From: Brachypterus glaber | Lineage: Eukaryota > Arthropoda > Insecta > Coleoptera > Kateretidae | Reading direction: 5' to 3' | Length of the DNA: 64,000 nt | NCBI GenBank assembly: GCA_958510825.1 | Contig: OY294048.1 | Span: 35,305,026-35,369,025 of the forward strand | Part shown: piece after piece, positions 10,346 through 21,884 of the stretch | How the letters are laid out: every line of letters starts with the position of its first letter | Numbering within the stretch: the first letter of the stretch is position 1 | The notes under the pieces: model-generated | What the model was told of the DNA's origin: nothing | Seen by the model: only the letters and a program-made list of their open reading frames with translations | The model's database searches: none | Made by a program: the position numbers and the translations under genes

Positions 10346-11590
10346 CTACAAAAAACATGACTTCGGATAGACAGACGGACATTTAAAAAAAAAGTTGCTT
10401 ATTTTTTCATGAAACAAATTTATATCCAAGAATTTTTTGTCTGACGATTTTTGAAAACTCGACACTACCGTATAATTCTAGCGCAGGCGCTGTGAATAAT
10501 ATAATAAACAGACCAGAAACTTTTATTATAATAGTTTCTTTATAGTAGTTATCTAGGGTATTTCGAAAAAATACGTTTTTTGAAATTTCTCCCTCATGTC
10601 GTGAAAAATACTATAAAAAAAGTTGGTGCCAAATTTCAGCTAAAAAAAAATGGAGTTAGGGTCCGCCACACTCCATTTGAAAATTGCAAAAAAAAATAAA
10701 ATTATAATTTTTTTTAATCAAATATATCTGTTATGCCATATCGTGCAAAATACAAAAAAAATATATGAATCTGTGCCAAATTTCAGCTGAAACAATATAA
10801 AAAAATAACTGTTTTATCGAAAACAAGATTCTGTGCCAAATTTTAAGTTGAAATTAAGAACATAAGTCCAAACTTAAAAAAAGTGTTTTTTTTTAAATGC
10901 CATAATCTAGAACTGGATCGGATGTCCGGACTTTTTCTTTTTTTGTGCCAATGAAAAAACTTAAAATATAATTTATGGCTGTAAAGAGAACCTATAAAAA
11001 CACAAAAAGTAGTTTAACAATTTTATTTTATAAAAACATGGACCACTTACACAACACAATTGATCATTATTTACAGTATTAAGAAACAAATTTCAGCTCA
11101 AAATGATGTTAACACGCTCAGAATTAGTTGTTTTGTATATTTTTTTTTATGTATTTTTAGTAAGCATTACAATAAACCATCTAAATAATTTGATCGATTA
11201 CAATTTATTTAAAATATTTGTTAAAAAACAAAAATAAGTCATTTTGTCAAATTTTACCCAATCTGACAACGTTGAAGTGCTCTGGATTATTTTTTGTATT
11301 TTTGGGTATTTTTAATACCCAATATCTCCTGAACAATTAAATTTGTGTATATTTTTTTTAAACAGATAAGCACATCGGCTAAGTTTCAGCTTAATAATAT
11401 TAATACTGTAATATTTTTTTACGTATTTATATGCTTATTAAAATTAAAAATTAAGATAACATTATTTAAAGATAAAATTATCAGACATACAAAAAAAAAC
11501 AATTCTGAGGGTTTTAATGTTATAATATTTACCTGAAAGGCTAAATTAGTAATTAACAATCAATAAAATAATTTAAAAATATTAAAAATG
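10346..11590. other. gene-less stretch
   Basis: Very AT-rich, with several scattered versions of a GTGCCAAATTTCAGCT phrase that also occurs near 2350, 23360, 23570 and 26815. These appear to be decayed repeats. No exon is supported. Confidence 0.4.
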
Positions 11591-12178
11591 TATAATAACA
11601 CAGGACCACAATTTTTTTTTGTCGGTTGACGTGTATCAGAAATGGTTTTTAGATGTATTTTTGGTCGCTGAACACGAATCCGTCGTCCGTTTTGGCCCAT
11701 TACATCAGGCTTTGTTTTTCAGTACAAAAAAAAACAATTTTTTTTTCTTGGAAAATTTTCTTTCGTTCATATTTTCCAAAATATTAACCTATGATTGTAA
11801 TTTTGGAATCATCGCGTCGAGATCTGTCGACATGATTTAAAAAAAAATCTGACAATATTATTCGAAATACCATATTATGGTCAAAATCGTTAAATTTCGG
11901 TCATCGTCTGGATTAAAAAAAAAATCATGTCGATAGATCTTGACGCACTGATTCCAAAAATATAGACATATAATACCTTCAGATTAATATTTTGGAAAAT
12001 ATGATCGAAATAAAATTTTCGAAAGGAAAAAATAATTGATTTTTCCAATTTAAAAAAAAAAATCCTGATGCGTCTAAAAGGACGACGAATTCGTGTTCAG
12101 CCACCAAAATTACACCTTGAAAACCATTTCTGATCACCGTCAACCGACAGAAAAAAATTGTGGTCCTGTGTAATTATA
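11591..12178. mobile_element. fold-back element with ACACAGGACCACAA ends
   Basis: The terminal blocks ACACAGGACCACAA and GTCGGTTGACGTG pair with their complements at the right end. Internal blocks (AGAAATGGTTTT, GAACACGAATCCGTCGTCC, CATATTTTCCAAAATATTAA) are also mirrored, so the whole unit is one long imperfect palindrome of about 588 bp. It is non-coding. Confidence 0.75.
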
Positions 12179-12386
12179 GTGTTAAATCCAGCAAATAAAT
12201 ACAAAAATCGTTTTGCGGCAGGGGATACCGGATTGTATAAGAGTAATTTGGATGTCCGTAAATAGTTATGAAAGAAAACAATGGGCTGAAATTTAGGGGT
12301 TAATTTTCTCGTCGGAGGTACAGCCAGATGGGTATCAAAGAAAAAAATAAAAGTATTTTTTGGAACAGGCTAGTGTCAATGGACTT

Positions 12387-12917
12387 TATTTATCATGTTT
12401 TCAGACTGTGAAATCAATTTTCTTCACCTATAGCAATAATAATTTTTTCTCTCCTAGTAGGAGTAAATTTTATAAACAATTGATTTCTGTCACTTTAGAT
12501 GTTTCAGTTCTTTGTGCAATTTTTACTAATTAAACCCTTTAAATAACTTTTTATTTATTAAATATAATTAATTATAGGTATTACCAATTAATACAATCAA
12601 TAATTAGCTAAATATTATGAAAAAAAAAAATAAAAAAAACTATATTTTTAAACGTCAGTTCAAAGTATTTATTTAAGCAAATGTCATTGATCAAGGCTAC
12701 TTAAATTTTATGAAAATTTCAAGAAATATAATTTCTGTTATTAATTTATTTTATTATTTGAATACAAATAGTTAAATAGTGCTAGTAGTGAAAAAACTAA
12801 TATATAAACTACGGTAGAGAAGACTATTATAGCCTCGCACTCTTAAATCCCTCGCTGCTACGCTCGGCTATAAAAAATTTCTTCTCTGCCTTGGTATATA
12901 ATTACTATTTTAATTGT
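12387..12917 (-). mobile_element. copy 1 of a repeat also present inverted at 52961-53849
   Basis: Nearly the whole unit is found in reverse complement at 52.96-53.85 kb, including AGTGACAGAAATCAATTG, CATTGATCAAGG and the terminal hairpin GAGCGAGGGATTTAAGAGTG-GAGGCTATA. The end at about 12820-12900 is a stem-loop around CTCGCTGCTACGCTCGG. This copy lacks the inserted second element carried by the 53 kb copy. Confidence 0.75.
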
Positions 12918-13440
12918 ATATAAAAAAAGCAAATTATAATATTATAAGCTGCATAGCTCTGAGAGATTAATTAAAAAAAAAAACTTAAAACTGCTCATCT
13001 GTTTTTTTTTAATTTTTGCGACATACATACTTCCTACATACATACTTCCGACATAAAAAATAAATCAAAATACTTAGATTAATATATCAATCTGTTTTGA
13101 GCAAACGAATTCAAATTTTAAAATAGACATTTATTAAATATAGTCTAGTACCTAATACTGTAGCACTAGTGCTACATAACTAATTTGTTCATACTTATTA
13201 GTTTAAAATAATAATTGTATATACATAAAAATATACATAAAAATTTTGACAGAAATAAATAAAATAAAATATTTTTCTTAAATACTAAAACTAAAATTAT
13301 TACAACAGCCTTTATCACATATAAATAAAATATACTAAAGCACATCAAATATTAAACAGACAAACTGTTATATTATAATTTCTATATGTGAGTGGTCACA
13401 CGAAATGGGACCTGAAGAGAAAGAATATGTTTGGATTATT
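12918..13440. other. gene-less AT-rich stretch
   Basis: Only simple AT-rich sequence, plus a short direct repeat TACATACTTCC near 13024-13050. No exon is supported. Confidence 0.4.
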
Positions 13441-13444
13441 ATAT

Positions 13445-14060
13445 ACAGTGCGTGTCAAAAGTCCGCCCCTTTAAGTTTTGAACGGCTTAAGATATCAACT
13501 TGAAATTTACAACACACATAATTTTTTGGTACGTAATTGATGTTTAGGGTGTAAAATGGAGAGAGTGAGCATTTTTTTTTAAATGTGAAAATTCGACCTT
13601 ATATCTTTAATTTTTTTCAACGTTTTTTTTTTGAGAATTTTCGTGCAAAAATCAAACAATTTTTGTTTAATGATTCATTTATGATAAAAAAAACGTAAAT
13701 TATACTTTTAAACTAATTTTAAATTATATAAATGAAAATTTAAAAAAATATATAAAAAATCACGTTTTTTAACAAAAAAAAAATTGAAAATTCAAAACAT
13801 TCCAATTTTAATTTGAAAAAATTAAAAATTAGTGATTAAAAAGAGAATTTAATAAGCTTAATTTTAAAATTAAAATAATGTATCACACGACCCGCTTCCC
13901 ATTAAAAAAAATGTTTCTCCTTGCCCCCTGTCTCCACTGTGTCCCCTAAAAATATTTAATATATAGCAAAAATAATTTGGGTTTAAGTAATCCAAATTTC
14001 AAGTTGATATCTTAAATAGTTTAAAAGTTACAGAAAGGGGGGCGAACTAGACACGCATTT
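13445..14060. mobile_element. fold-back element with ACAG-GCGTGTC ends
   Basis: The left end (TGCGTGTCAAAAGTCCGCCCC, then AAGATATCAACTTGAAATT) is mirrored at the right end (AATTTCAAGTTGATATCTT, then a C-rich or G-rich tract and GACACGCA). The inner part contains TATCACACGACCC and CCCCTGTC-like blocks also found in the 47431-48580 element, so both belong to one family. Confidence 0.65.
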
Positions 14061-14129
14061 TATGTTTGCATTAAATTACCTATAGGCCCCCAAAATCCAA
14101 AACCCCATAAACTTTTTACCTTCAAGTAC

Positions 14130-14630
14130 ATTTTCGCGTGACCAGTGCAGCGTCGGACTGGACAGGTGAGATAGTGAGAAAAATCTCACGGAGCCACTTT
14201 GGGAGCCCCTCGCCGGAGGTAAGGACATCTTTAGTCTTTTTTTTAGGTGGTGGTGACCTTTTTTTAGAGTTTTTGAAAGGAAAAAAAAAAGATTTCAGTC
14301 GGAAAATTTTACTTTTAATATTAACTGCGGGCCCCTGAAGGGTTACAAATCTCACTAGTCTCGCGCTGCCCAGTTCGACACAGAACCAGTGGTCAGTGGC
14401 CACGGGCCACTCACATTTAAATGAAATTTCTTTTTTTAGGTCCTTTTTATCACAGCTATTATACAAAACTTTTAGGGCCAGCGGAAAGGCTGGGCGCCAA
14501 ATTGATACTTGTTTAGGTCGGTTTTGGGGGGTTATGGTTTTTTTTTTGCTAAGAGACCAAACTGCTCAATTTTTTTTTTTTTTAAGGTGAGGAGTTTACG
14601 GGGCGCCAAACTGGTTGTTTTTTTTTTAGG
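14130..14630. repeat. less AT-rich interspersed repeat with GGGCGCCAA motifs
   Basis: GGGCGCCAAA occurs twice (about 14490 and 14600) and the segment contains short phrases such as GTAAGGAC--CTTT and TGAAAGGAAAA-AAA like those in the 44270-44785 element. Open frames on both strands appear to be by-products of composition; no protein family was recognised. Confidence 0.45.
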
Positions 14631-15105
14631 AGACGACTTTTTTACTCGTCAACTTCTATTGTGGGAATGGCAAATCAGGGTTTTTTAATTTAAATTAATT
14701 GCAGTTGAATAAACAATGAGCTTGTAAGTTGGTTCTTTAACAGCAAATTTTACTTTTTCAGTTGATGTTTTTTAAGCTAGTTATTCCCAAAACACCCAGT
14801 ATAACGCTTAGTAATCAATAATATTTTGGTCATAAATAGTTCGTTGTTTAGGAATGTTTATGTACAAACTGTTTCCTTATACAGTGCCCGCCATAAAGTC
14901 TGCACCATATGGAAAAGTTTTTTATTATAATAGTTACGGAGATAATTCTTAGGCAATACTTTTTGTGACACACGGGATAGTACTATACATTTAACCTTAT
15001 CTACTAAAATCATAAAGATGGAATACTATTTTTGTACCAAGGGAATAATTAATTTTTAGTTGCCTGGTGTTCGGTTCCAGAGTAAACATTTTTTTGTGAA
15101 ATACA

Positions 15106-15987
15106 TACAGTTGATTTCAACAAAACTGGAAAAGTGGGGTTAAGTAAAATTTCATGTTTTCCATAAAATTTAGTTGTGTGAATGTGGATTATTTAAATGG
15201 GGTTATGCCTGTTTGAAAAATAAAGTTAGTTTAACCATGTCAAAAATCATATGTTATTCTATGCATTTGTGTTTAGTAACATTTTTTGACTTTGACATTG
15301 ATGTGGCAATAACAATATTGACACTAAATTTATTAACAAGTAAACAAATATTTGTCAAATGAAAGATAAACTCCGCGCATTATCTATCTGAGTTGATGGT
15401 CATTTGTTTCTTGTTATTTGGTTGGCAGAATATATTTAGTTCCTTATGTAAGGTTTTCATCTTGTTTAAAATTTATTGTCAATCAAGACATTATTTTGAC
15501 ATTTATAAAAAAATCCAAATAATTTGCTTTAGCAAGAAGAAATCAAAGCAATCTATAAACATTTTGTTTAAATGAAGTAATATAATGCAGTGCTCTATAA
15601 ATTTTTGAAGTAAACACTATAACAGAGAATTTTTTGGTTAAAATAATGCTGGTGGGTAATTTTATTCAGGTAATGTTAAATTTAAGTTTATAATAGCACT
15701 TTATGAACAAAAACTTACTTTTATTATAATTTTGAACAAAATTTTACTTTTTAAACAGATTTTGTTATTATTTGTAAGACGTAAAATGACAGTCAATTTA
15801 ACCTAAATGTTAAAAATTATCAAAAGCACAATGAGCTACAAAAATATTACTAAAAGTCATTTTTAAACCACTAATCATGGCTTCCTTGATCCAATTTGTT
15901 ACTCAGATAGATAATGCGCCGAGTATAGTTCAAAATGTAATTTTTTTTTATAACCCCACTTTTCCAGTTTTGTTGAAATAAACTGTA
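15106..15987. mobile_element. fold-back element with TACAGTTGATTTCAACAAAACTGG ends
   Basis: The terminal block around 15106-15141 (through AAAAGTGGGGTTA) is mirrored at 15950-15987. A second inverted pair, GCGCATTATCTATCTGAGT (about 15374) and its complement (about 15901), lies inside. The interior is AT-rich and shows no coding family. Confidence 0.7.
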
Positions 15988-15994
15988 CATTTAG

Positions 15995-16075
15995 ATTAGG
16001 GACATTAGGCTTCACAAAAACATTAAACTTGTGTGACGTTTAATGTCATTATATATAATAGGGTCCCTAATTTAG
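15995..16075. repeat. short inverted-repeat unit
   Basis: ATTAGGGAC at the left and GTCCCTAAT at the right enclose a smaller pair (ACATTAAAC / GTTTAATGT). It is about 80 bp and probably a minimal MITE. Confidence 0.5.
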
Positions 16076-16160
16076 ATAGACATTCCTGTAATTTATTTTT
16101 CTCACTAAAAGTTTAGCATAAAATATAAAGTTTAAATATGACGTATACATTCCCAAGTAA

Positions 16161-16265
16161 CATAGTAGCTATAAAGCATCTATTAACGCTCTTTCGCAGC
16201 AAAATAACAGCCATACGGCTCTAATTTTGCTACAGAGCGGTAAGAGATACTTTATAGCTATTGTG
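16161..16265. repeat. 100-base hairpin just downstream of the last fru-type exon
   Basis: AGCTATAAAG, AACGCTCTT, GCAGCAAAAT and AGCC at the left pair in order with GGCT, ATTTTGCT, AGAGCG and CTTTATAGCT at the right around an ATAC loop. On the - strand it lies about 120 bases after the stop codon of the 16.4 kb exon and directly after a possible AATAAA. The size and imperfect stem resemble a microRNA precursor, but a small MITE is as likely. Confidence 0.6.
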
Positions 16266-16272
16266 TATAATT

Positions 16273-16278
16273 TTTATT
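16273..16278 (-). promoter_or_regulatory. possible poly(A) signal AATAAA for the 16.4 kb exon
   Basis: AATAAA on the - strand about 105 bases after the stop codon. In AT-rich DNA this hexamer is common, so the assignment is tentative. Confidence 0.3.
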
Positions 16279-16381
16279 ATAGTCTTAAATGTCATGAACA
16301 AATCCTTATTTTACCCACTTTTTTTAATAATGAAATAAATATTTAAAATAAAGGAAAGTAAAAATTTTTGGAAACATAATA

Positions 16382-16617
16382 TTATAATGATTGCTTCATA
16401 AATATGGTATGTTTAGACCTCATGTGAGATCTTAGGGTGTCAATGCGACTGTACGTTGCTGGACAATAAGGACAAAAAGACCTCTGAGGTGTATGGGAAT
16501 GGAAGTGGTGCCATCTGTTGGAGACCTCTTTGCTGCACGCCTTACATTTCCATAGCAGAACGTTGGAGGTGGATGGTTTAAACATTTCTATGTAGGACAA
16601 TGACCCTCCATTATGAT
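16382..16617 (-). CDS. fru: fruitless-type alternative terminal exon, two C2H2 zinc fingers (NRWHHFHSHT type)
   Basis: An acceptor (pyrimidine-rich tract then ATTAG) precedes base 16617; the exon contributes AT to finish a codon, then 77 residues and TAA. Residue order is a short linker, finger 1 (CKACSKEVSNRWHHFHSH; C-x2-C-x9-H-x3-H) and finger 2 (CPYCPATYSRIDTLRSHMRSKH; C-x2-C-x12-H-x4-H), then a short tail. All eight zinc ligands are intact. Finger spacing, length and splice phase equal those of the exons at 34 and 57 kb, and this is the most distal of the three in transcription order. In fru proteins such C-terminal fingers give each isoform its DNA specificity, while an upstream BTB domain dimerises. 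A different BTB-zinc-finger gene such as lola is less likely because its fingers are spaced differently. Confidence 0.85.
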
Positions 16618-16794
16618 CTAATAAAAAAAAAACAAGAAATGGTTTAAAAAAATAGCCTTAGAAATAATATTACCTAAAAAAAATATTGAAAAACATACTC
16701 ATCTGTAGAGCCAAGTACTAAAGGATAAATTGATTATTTGAGGACATTTCTTTCATGGCAAAAATACTGATTGACTAAAATTTTCAGGTTCTCA

Positions 16795-17150
16795 CTGTAT
16801 CGATAAAGTCAAATCCACAGCTATTCTGACTGACTTCATCAAAAAATATCCAGCAAACATTGGTTCATTGACCGCCCGTTGGCCAAACATTGGCGTGCCA
16901 ATGTTTCCTACATTGGACCAATGTTGGTCTACGGTGGTCTACGAACGAATGTTCAATGTGTAACATTATTTTTGAAATTCATCTAAAAAGCCAAATGGTA
17001 AAACATTATGGTACCATGCATGGTGGATGGTTATTGGCTGCAATAGCATACTATTAATAATTTCATGTTATAAAAAATACGACGGAATTTAGGTACTATT
17101 TTGTGATGATGTTAGTCCGTATAACTGTAAATTTGAGTCCATATTTATTT
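16795..17150. repeat. inverted-repeat element, family shared with 56042-56205
   Basis: AAAGTCAAATCCACAGCTATTC-GACTGACTTCATC at the left is mirrored by GATGATGTTAGTCCGTATAACTGTAAATTTGAGTC at the right. The same ends occur closer together at 56.0-56.2 kb. A short CCAATGTTGG-rich palindromic segment (about 16855-16935) lies inside. Confidence 0.55.
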
Positions 17151-17424
17151 TATTATTAGATATATTTAGCACTAACGCCCATATTTACCTACCAAGTGCT
17201 GTTAAACTTTCCAGGCGGATGAAGTTTGTGTGACCAATCATATTATGACAGCTCCCTGCTGGCCTTAACAATATTTTAATAACAGTAACTGAGAAATGGA
17301 TGATTAAACGCGTAATTATCCTAATTCATCGATTGCTCATAGCTTGATTTTTATTTATTTAAGAGTAATAAACCTGTAATTAAAACTGTTTTCAAATGGC
17401 CAAGGTATTTATCTTATTCCAGAA

Positions 17425-18835
17425 AACCAGTTTGAGGGTCTAGTAGACATCAATTATTTGCAACTTTGCAAAAATATTTGAATCTATTTTGTACAGTCAC
17501 ATATATAATCAGATAGACAAAACTTACTCCTTACCAGCACGGTTTCATGCAAAACAGAAGTACTCTTTCCAACTTAGTCGTCTTCAAGCAATTTTTATCG
17601 CAGGCTATAAACAACAAACAACAAGTTGATGTTATAAGCACAGATTTTCAAAAAGCCTTTGATCAAATAGATCCTTACGTAATTCTGCAAAAACTAGAAT
17701 CCTTTGGCTTTTATAGAAGTTTCATTATATTTTTTTACATGTTTTATCGAAAACTTATAGTTTTTTATAACGGTTATTTCTCTTTTGCTTTTGTTCCTAC
17801 ATCAGGTGTGTTCCAATTTGGGGCCCCTATTTTTCCTTATTTTTATAAACGACTTGCCTGGATATATAGACTGCGATAAACTTCTGTTTGCTGACGACTT
17901 TAAATTTTACGTAATCATTAACACCATTAATGACTGTATATTTTTGCAAAATCAAATTAATAACTTGGCTAAATGGTGTGAACGCAATACATTAAACCTT
18001 AATATTAAAAAGTGCAAGTATATATTCTTTACAACTAAGCTTAATATTACTGACTTTCAATACAGCACTAATGGTGTTAACTTGGAGAGATGTAATGAAA
18101 TGAAGGACCTTGGAGTAACTTTTGATCCCTCACTATCCTTTTCTAAACATATAACGCAAGTATTCTCTTCTGCCTCAAGAATGTTGGGATTCATCATACG
18201 TAATTCTAAATCTTTTAATAATACTCCAAGTCTGAAATCGCTATTTTTTGCTTATGTTAGGTCGAAACTGGAATATGCTTCTCTTGTTTGGTACCCTATT
18301 TATAATGTTCACATTTCTTTGATGCTTTAAAAGCTGTTAATCGTCAGTTTCTAAAAATTTTATTTTATAAACGTGAGGGTTCCTATCCCGAGCAAGGATA
18401 TGATCACTGTGTTACTTAATAGATTTAATATACTTTCTCTCTACACACGAAGAGTAAACTTTTCTCTTAGCTTTCTTTACGTTTCTACACAATCAAGTGG
18501 ACTGTGCAGACCTACTTGATCAAATAAACTTTAAAATTCCTAGATTAGTATCACGTCATGAAGAAACATTTATATGCAACTTTAGTCGAACCAACGTCTT
18601 ACTTAAATCACCTTTAAATATCATGTGTAGCAATTATAATAATTTAAGTAACTCATCTGATATTAATATTTGTTCTTTAAATTTAATTCTATACACAGAA
18701 AATCTATGAAGTAGATTACATAGCGTATACTTTAGTTAATATTGTGTATATATATATATATATTTATATTTTTTTTTTGCCCTGTAAATGGATTAATCTG
18801 TTGGGTTAATAAAGATTATTATCATATATAGTATA
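17425..18835 (+). mobile_element. 5'-truncated, frameshifted Jockey/CR1-type non-LTR retrotransposon
   Basis: Reading from about 17450 the frames give pieces of a reverse transcriptase: NFAKIFES, then (after a shift near 17530) QHGFMQNRST and DFQKAFDQID, then (after a shift near 17810) LGPLFFLIFINDLPGY and LLFADDFKFY, the latter carrying the catalytic box in F-A-D-D form. The thumb and C-terminal part continue to about 18330, with a broken remainder to 18709. A T-rich tract and AATAAAGATTATTATCATATA-like end follow. At least three frameshifts and the missing endonuclease make this a dead copy. It lies in the sense opposite to fru, in the intron before the 16.4 kb exon. Confidence 0.85.
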
Positions 18836-18839
18836 CCCC

Positions 18840-19040
18840 TTGCACCCTCCCATCACATTTTTCAAATAGCAACCTACCCCTTGTAAGACATCGTTGAAAA
18901 GGTTATTTAATAAGCTTTCTAACGGTGTTTGAAAAAAAAGCTTTGTCCCTGAGTGTTTCTGGCAAAATTTGGCGCCCCTACCAAAACAAAAACAAAAAAT
19001 GAAAAAAAGCAAAAAAGCTTTTGATTTTAATTTTGCCAAT
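18840..19040 (-). repeat. fragment of the GGGGCGCCAA / GGGACAAAGCTTT repeat family
   Basis: The - strand shows GGGGCGCCAAATTTTG followed by CAGGGACAAAGCTTTTTT, as at 1400-1475. No coding value. Confidence 0.5.
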
Positions 19041-19049
19041 TTTGAAACT

Positions 19050-20940
19050 AATACAGGGGGTCATTTATTGGTAGTTTAGAAAAGAATTTCAATTGTGGCT
19101 GTACATACACATTTTATTGAAACATTATTACATATAATAGTTTATGTAAATAAATAAAATTAAATATTTTGGAATACATACCCTGATTATGATATATCTT
19201 TTTATAATATACAAATTGTTCTAGTCTTTACAAAAAACTATTTTATTTTATATTATTCACCATAAAAAACTAGATGATAAAAAACTCTTACTACTAAGAA
19301 GTCGGTTATTATATGCCTGCCGAATCAAAAATTGTGAATTTTTCGGATTTATCTGAGTAAACTGCCCGTTGTACGTATGTACATGTATGATCGCAAAAAA
19401 CTGGGGTGCCAAATCGAAATTATCATATTTTCTTGGGGTTTTAGGACAAAAAAATTAAAAATTTTAGAACAAATTAAGGACAACAAATGTTAGGGTTTTT
19501 TAAGACAAAACAAAAAGTATTTTAGTACACGTATACGAAGCCCTAATTATGGGCGACTTGCACAAAGTTTAAAAGTTGATGCGGCCCTTAATTAAGAAAA
19601 AAGAATATTTTTTATAGCAAATAAAAAAAAATCTATTAAGCTATAGGCGGTGTCACATCTCCCACAAAATTGCTCAGTCAGCATTTTCAATGAGTCGGAA
19701 AATCTTCAACAATTTAAAAACTTTTAATATGTATTATTTTTTCTATTTCCCCTACCCCACCAAGAGGTCAGCATTTTTAATTCAAGCCCAATTTTTTACT
19801 TTTAAAACTAGTAATTATAGAGTAGGCGACGCATTGAGTCTGGTCAGAAAAGCTTATTCCAACACGAGTTATTGCAAAATATTGAATATAGGGGCTCATT
19901 TCTGCCTAAGGCGACATTTTCTCTTCACTACTAACCATGTTAAAATATCCCATTATTCAGTTTAACCCTTACAAGCATGGTGATAAGTATACTTACCACC
20001 TAGATCATTATCATTTTTTCCATTTTTTAAGTAATTTATTTGTTTTGTTTTTAGTAAATTTACAATAATAACAGGTCAGAGAATCAAAAAATATATAAAT
20101 CACGTCAAGCTTGATAAAACTAAATACAGAAAATTTGCATCAAAGACTGCTTCTTCATGCAAAGTTTGATAAAATTTTATATGCACATCTTTCGAGAAAC
20201 TTAAAATTTGGCATGCAGGTATGTTACTAAAAGTTCTCGCTCGGGATTGTTTTTGGTGAACATTGGGATGGGGCAAATGGGGAAAAACGACCCCAAAAAC
20301 CCATATACACCAATTTTTATTACAATCAGACTTAATTTTACGAATTCGGTCAGCCATATTGGATCCGCCATTTTTAATTTTGAAAATATAATAACAGATT
20401 CGTGATTAGCGAAACCCGAAAAATACGTGCTTTAAAGGGTTGTCCCTTAATTGATCGGAAGTCCTTAACATTTTGGATATTTTGAAAATAAAACCTTTGC
20501 GGTCGGACATCCCAGCACACAATTTGAGGGTGTGCTCAAATAAATCGAAAAAATTTAAATTTCTGGCCCCGTATAACCTACTCCTATTAGTGACTACTAA
20601 ATTTTGGCATAAGATATTGACATAAAATTTTACGTATTAATTTCGTTTTATAAGTTTAAATATTATAAAGCTTTTAAAAACGAGAAGGACTTATTTTCAA
20701 TAGATTTATTTTTATTAGTATGTTACGCATATTTATTGGGGTGTAGCATACTATAACAATTTCGAAAAACTAAAATGATTGGGGTGCCATTTTGTTTTTT
20801 TTTTACCTTAAAAAAAAACGTGTAAAGTTACACAACAATCAGAAAAGAAATTGATGCTCCGCAAGGCCAAAACAAGGTAAAACTTTCAAAATAGACGTAT
20901 CAAAAAAATTATGTAAAAAAAATCACTTTCGGCGTACCAT
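19050..20940. other. gene-less stretch
   Basis: AT-rich sequence. Short open frames on both strands around 19690-20405 overlap each other and show no family signature. No exon is supported. Confidence 0.4.
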
Positions 20941-20946
20941 GTTTGT

Positions 20947-21092
20947 TAGGGTCACTCGAACAGTTGTTACGTTGTCTAGTGTCTTGGTGGTTAGCCGTTT
21001 GGGTTTCTGGTAGTCTCCGCCTAAAAAGCCCAAACCAACCAACCACCAAAACACACAAAGTATACAAAGCAGCAACCGATCGAGTGACCCTA
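20947..21092. mobile_element. 146-bp MITE with TAGGGTCACTCGA ends
   Basis: TAGGGTCACTCGA and its complement TCGAGTGACCCTA bound an almost fully self-complementary unit. The left arm includes TTGTCTAGTGTCTTGGTGGTTAG and the right arm contains its diverged complement around CCAACCAACCACC; CTCCGCCT forms the loop. Confidence 0.75.
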
Positions 21093-21116
21093 GTTTTTGT
21101 AGGGTACTAATAAAAA

Positions 21117-21480
21117 TACCCTAGTAGAAATTTAACGTTAGATAAACGTTTTTTCTAACGCGTATTTAACGTTAGATTTTCTAACGTTATTTATTTATTT
21201 AGCTTATGACTTTACATACACAATATAAACTTTAAATAGCAACAGTATACATATTTAAAAGAAAACATAGAAAAATAAGAAAAAAAAAGAAACAGTACCT
21301 ATATCAGAGATATTTGTCATACAGGTAGTTTTTACAGTTAGAATAACGTTTATCTAACGTTTGGTATTACTTCTAACGATAAATAAACGTTATTCTAACG
21401 TTAGATCCTAACGTTAGGCATCTAACATTCAAACCACATTCATCTAACGTTAGGTCAAGTCGTTATTTTTCACCAGGGTA
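21117..21480. mobile_element. second copy of the TACCCTAGT / TAACGTTAG element
   Basis: The ends TACCCTAGTAGAAATTTAACG and a right end finishing CACCAGGGTA match the element at 7417-8323, in opposite orientation by the long TCTAACATTCAAACCACATTC block. TAACGTTAG repeats flank a different AT-rich insert (about 21190-21340). Confidence 0.7.
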
Positions 21481-21884
21481 CTTAGGTACGAGTTGGTGGG
21501 TTCAAACTGGGTAATTTCACCCTTATATTGTGGTAAAAAAACTGTTTAAGCGGAATGTGGATTTGTGACATAGTGCATAAAATCACAAAATTCATTTTGT
21601 CCAAACTTGGTAAAATTTTAGCAAAAGTTGCAGTTAAAATACTTTTTACACTTAAAAAAAATGGTTCAAACCTACTGAAAATAATTCTTTTCTATTTTCT
21701 TAGCTTGTGGATAATTATTTAAACATTTACTAATATATACTATTTACAACTTTTATTAAATTATCTCACTCCTTTAGAAGAAATAAATCATTTTAAATGT
21801 TAACATACAGCATGAAACAAATTAAATTATACCTACTTAGTTTTAAATGAGCATTATAATTTATTTGTTTTTTTTCTTATCGCA

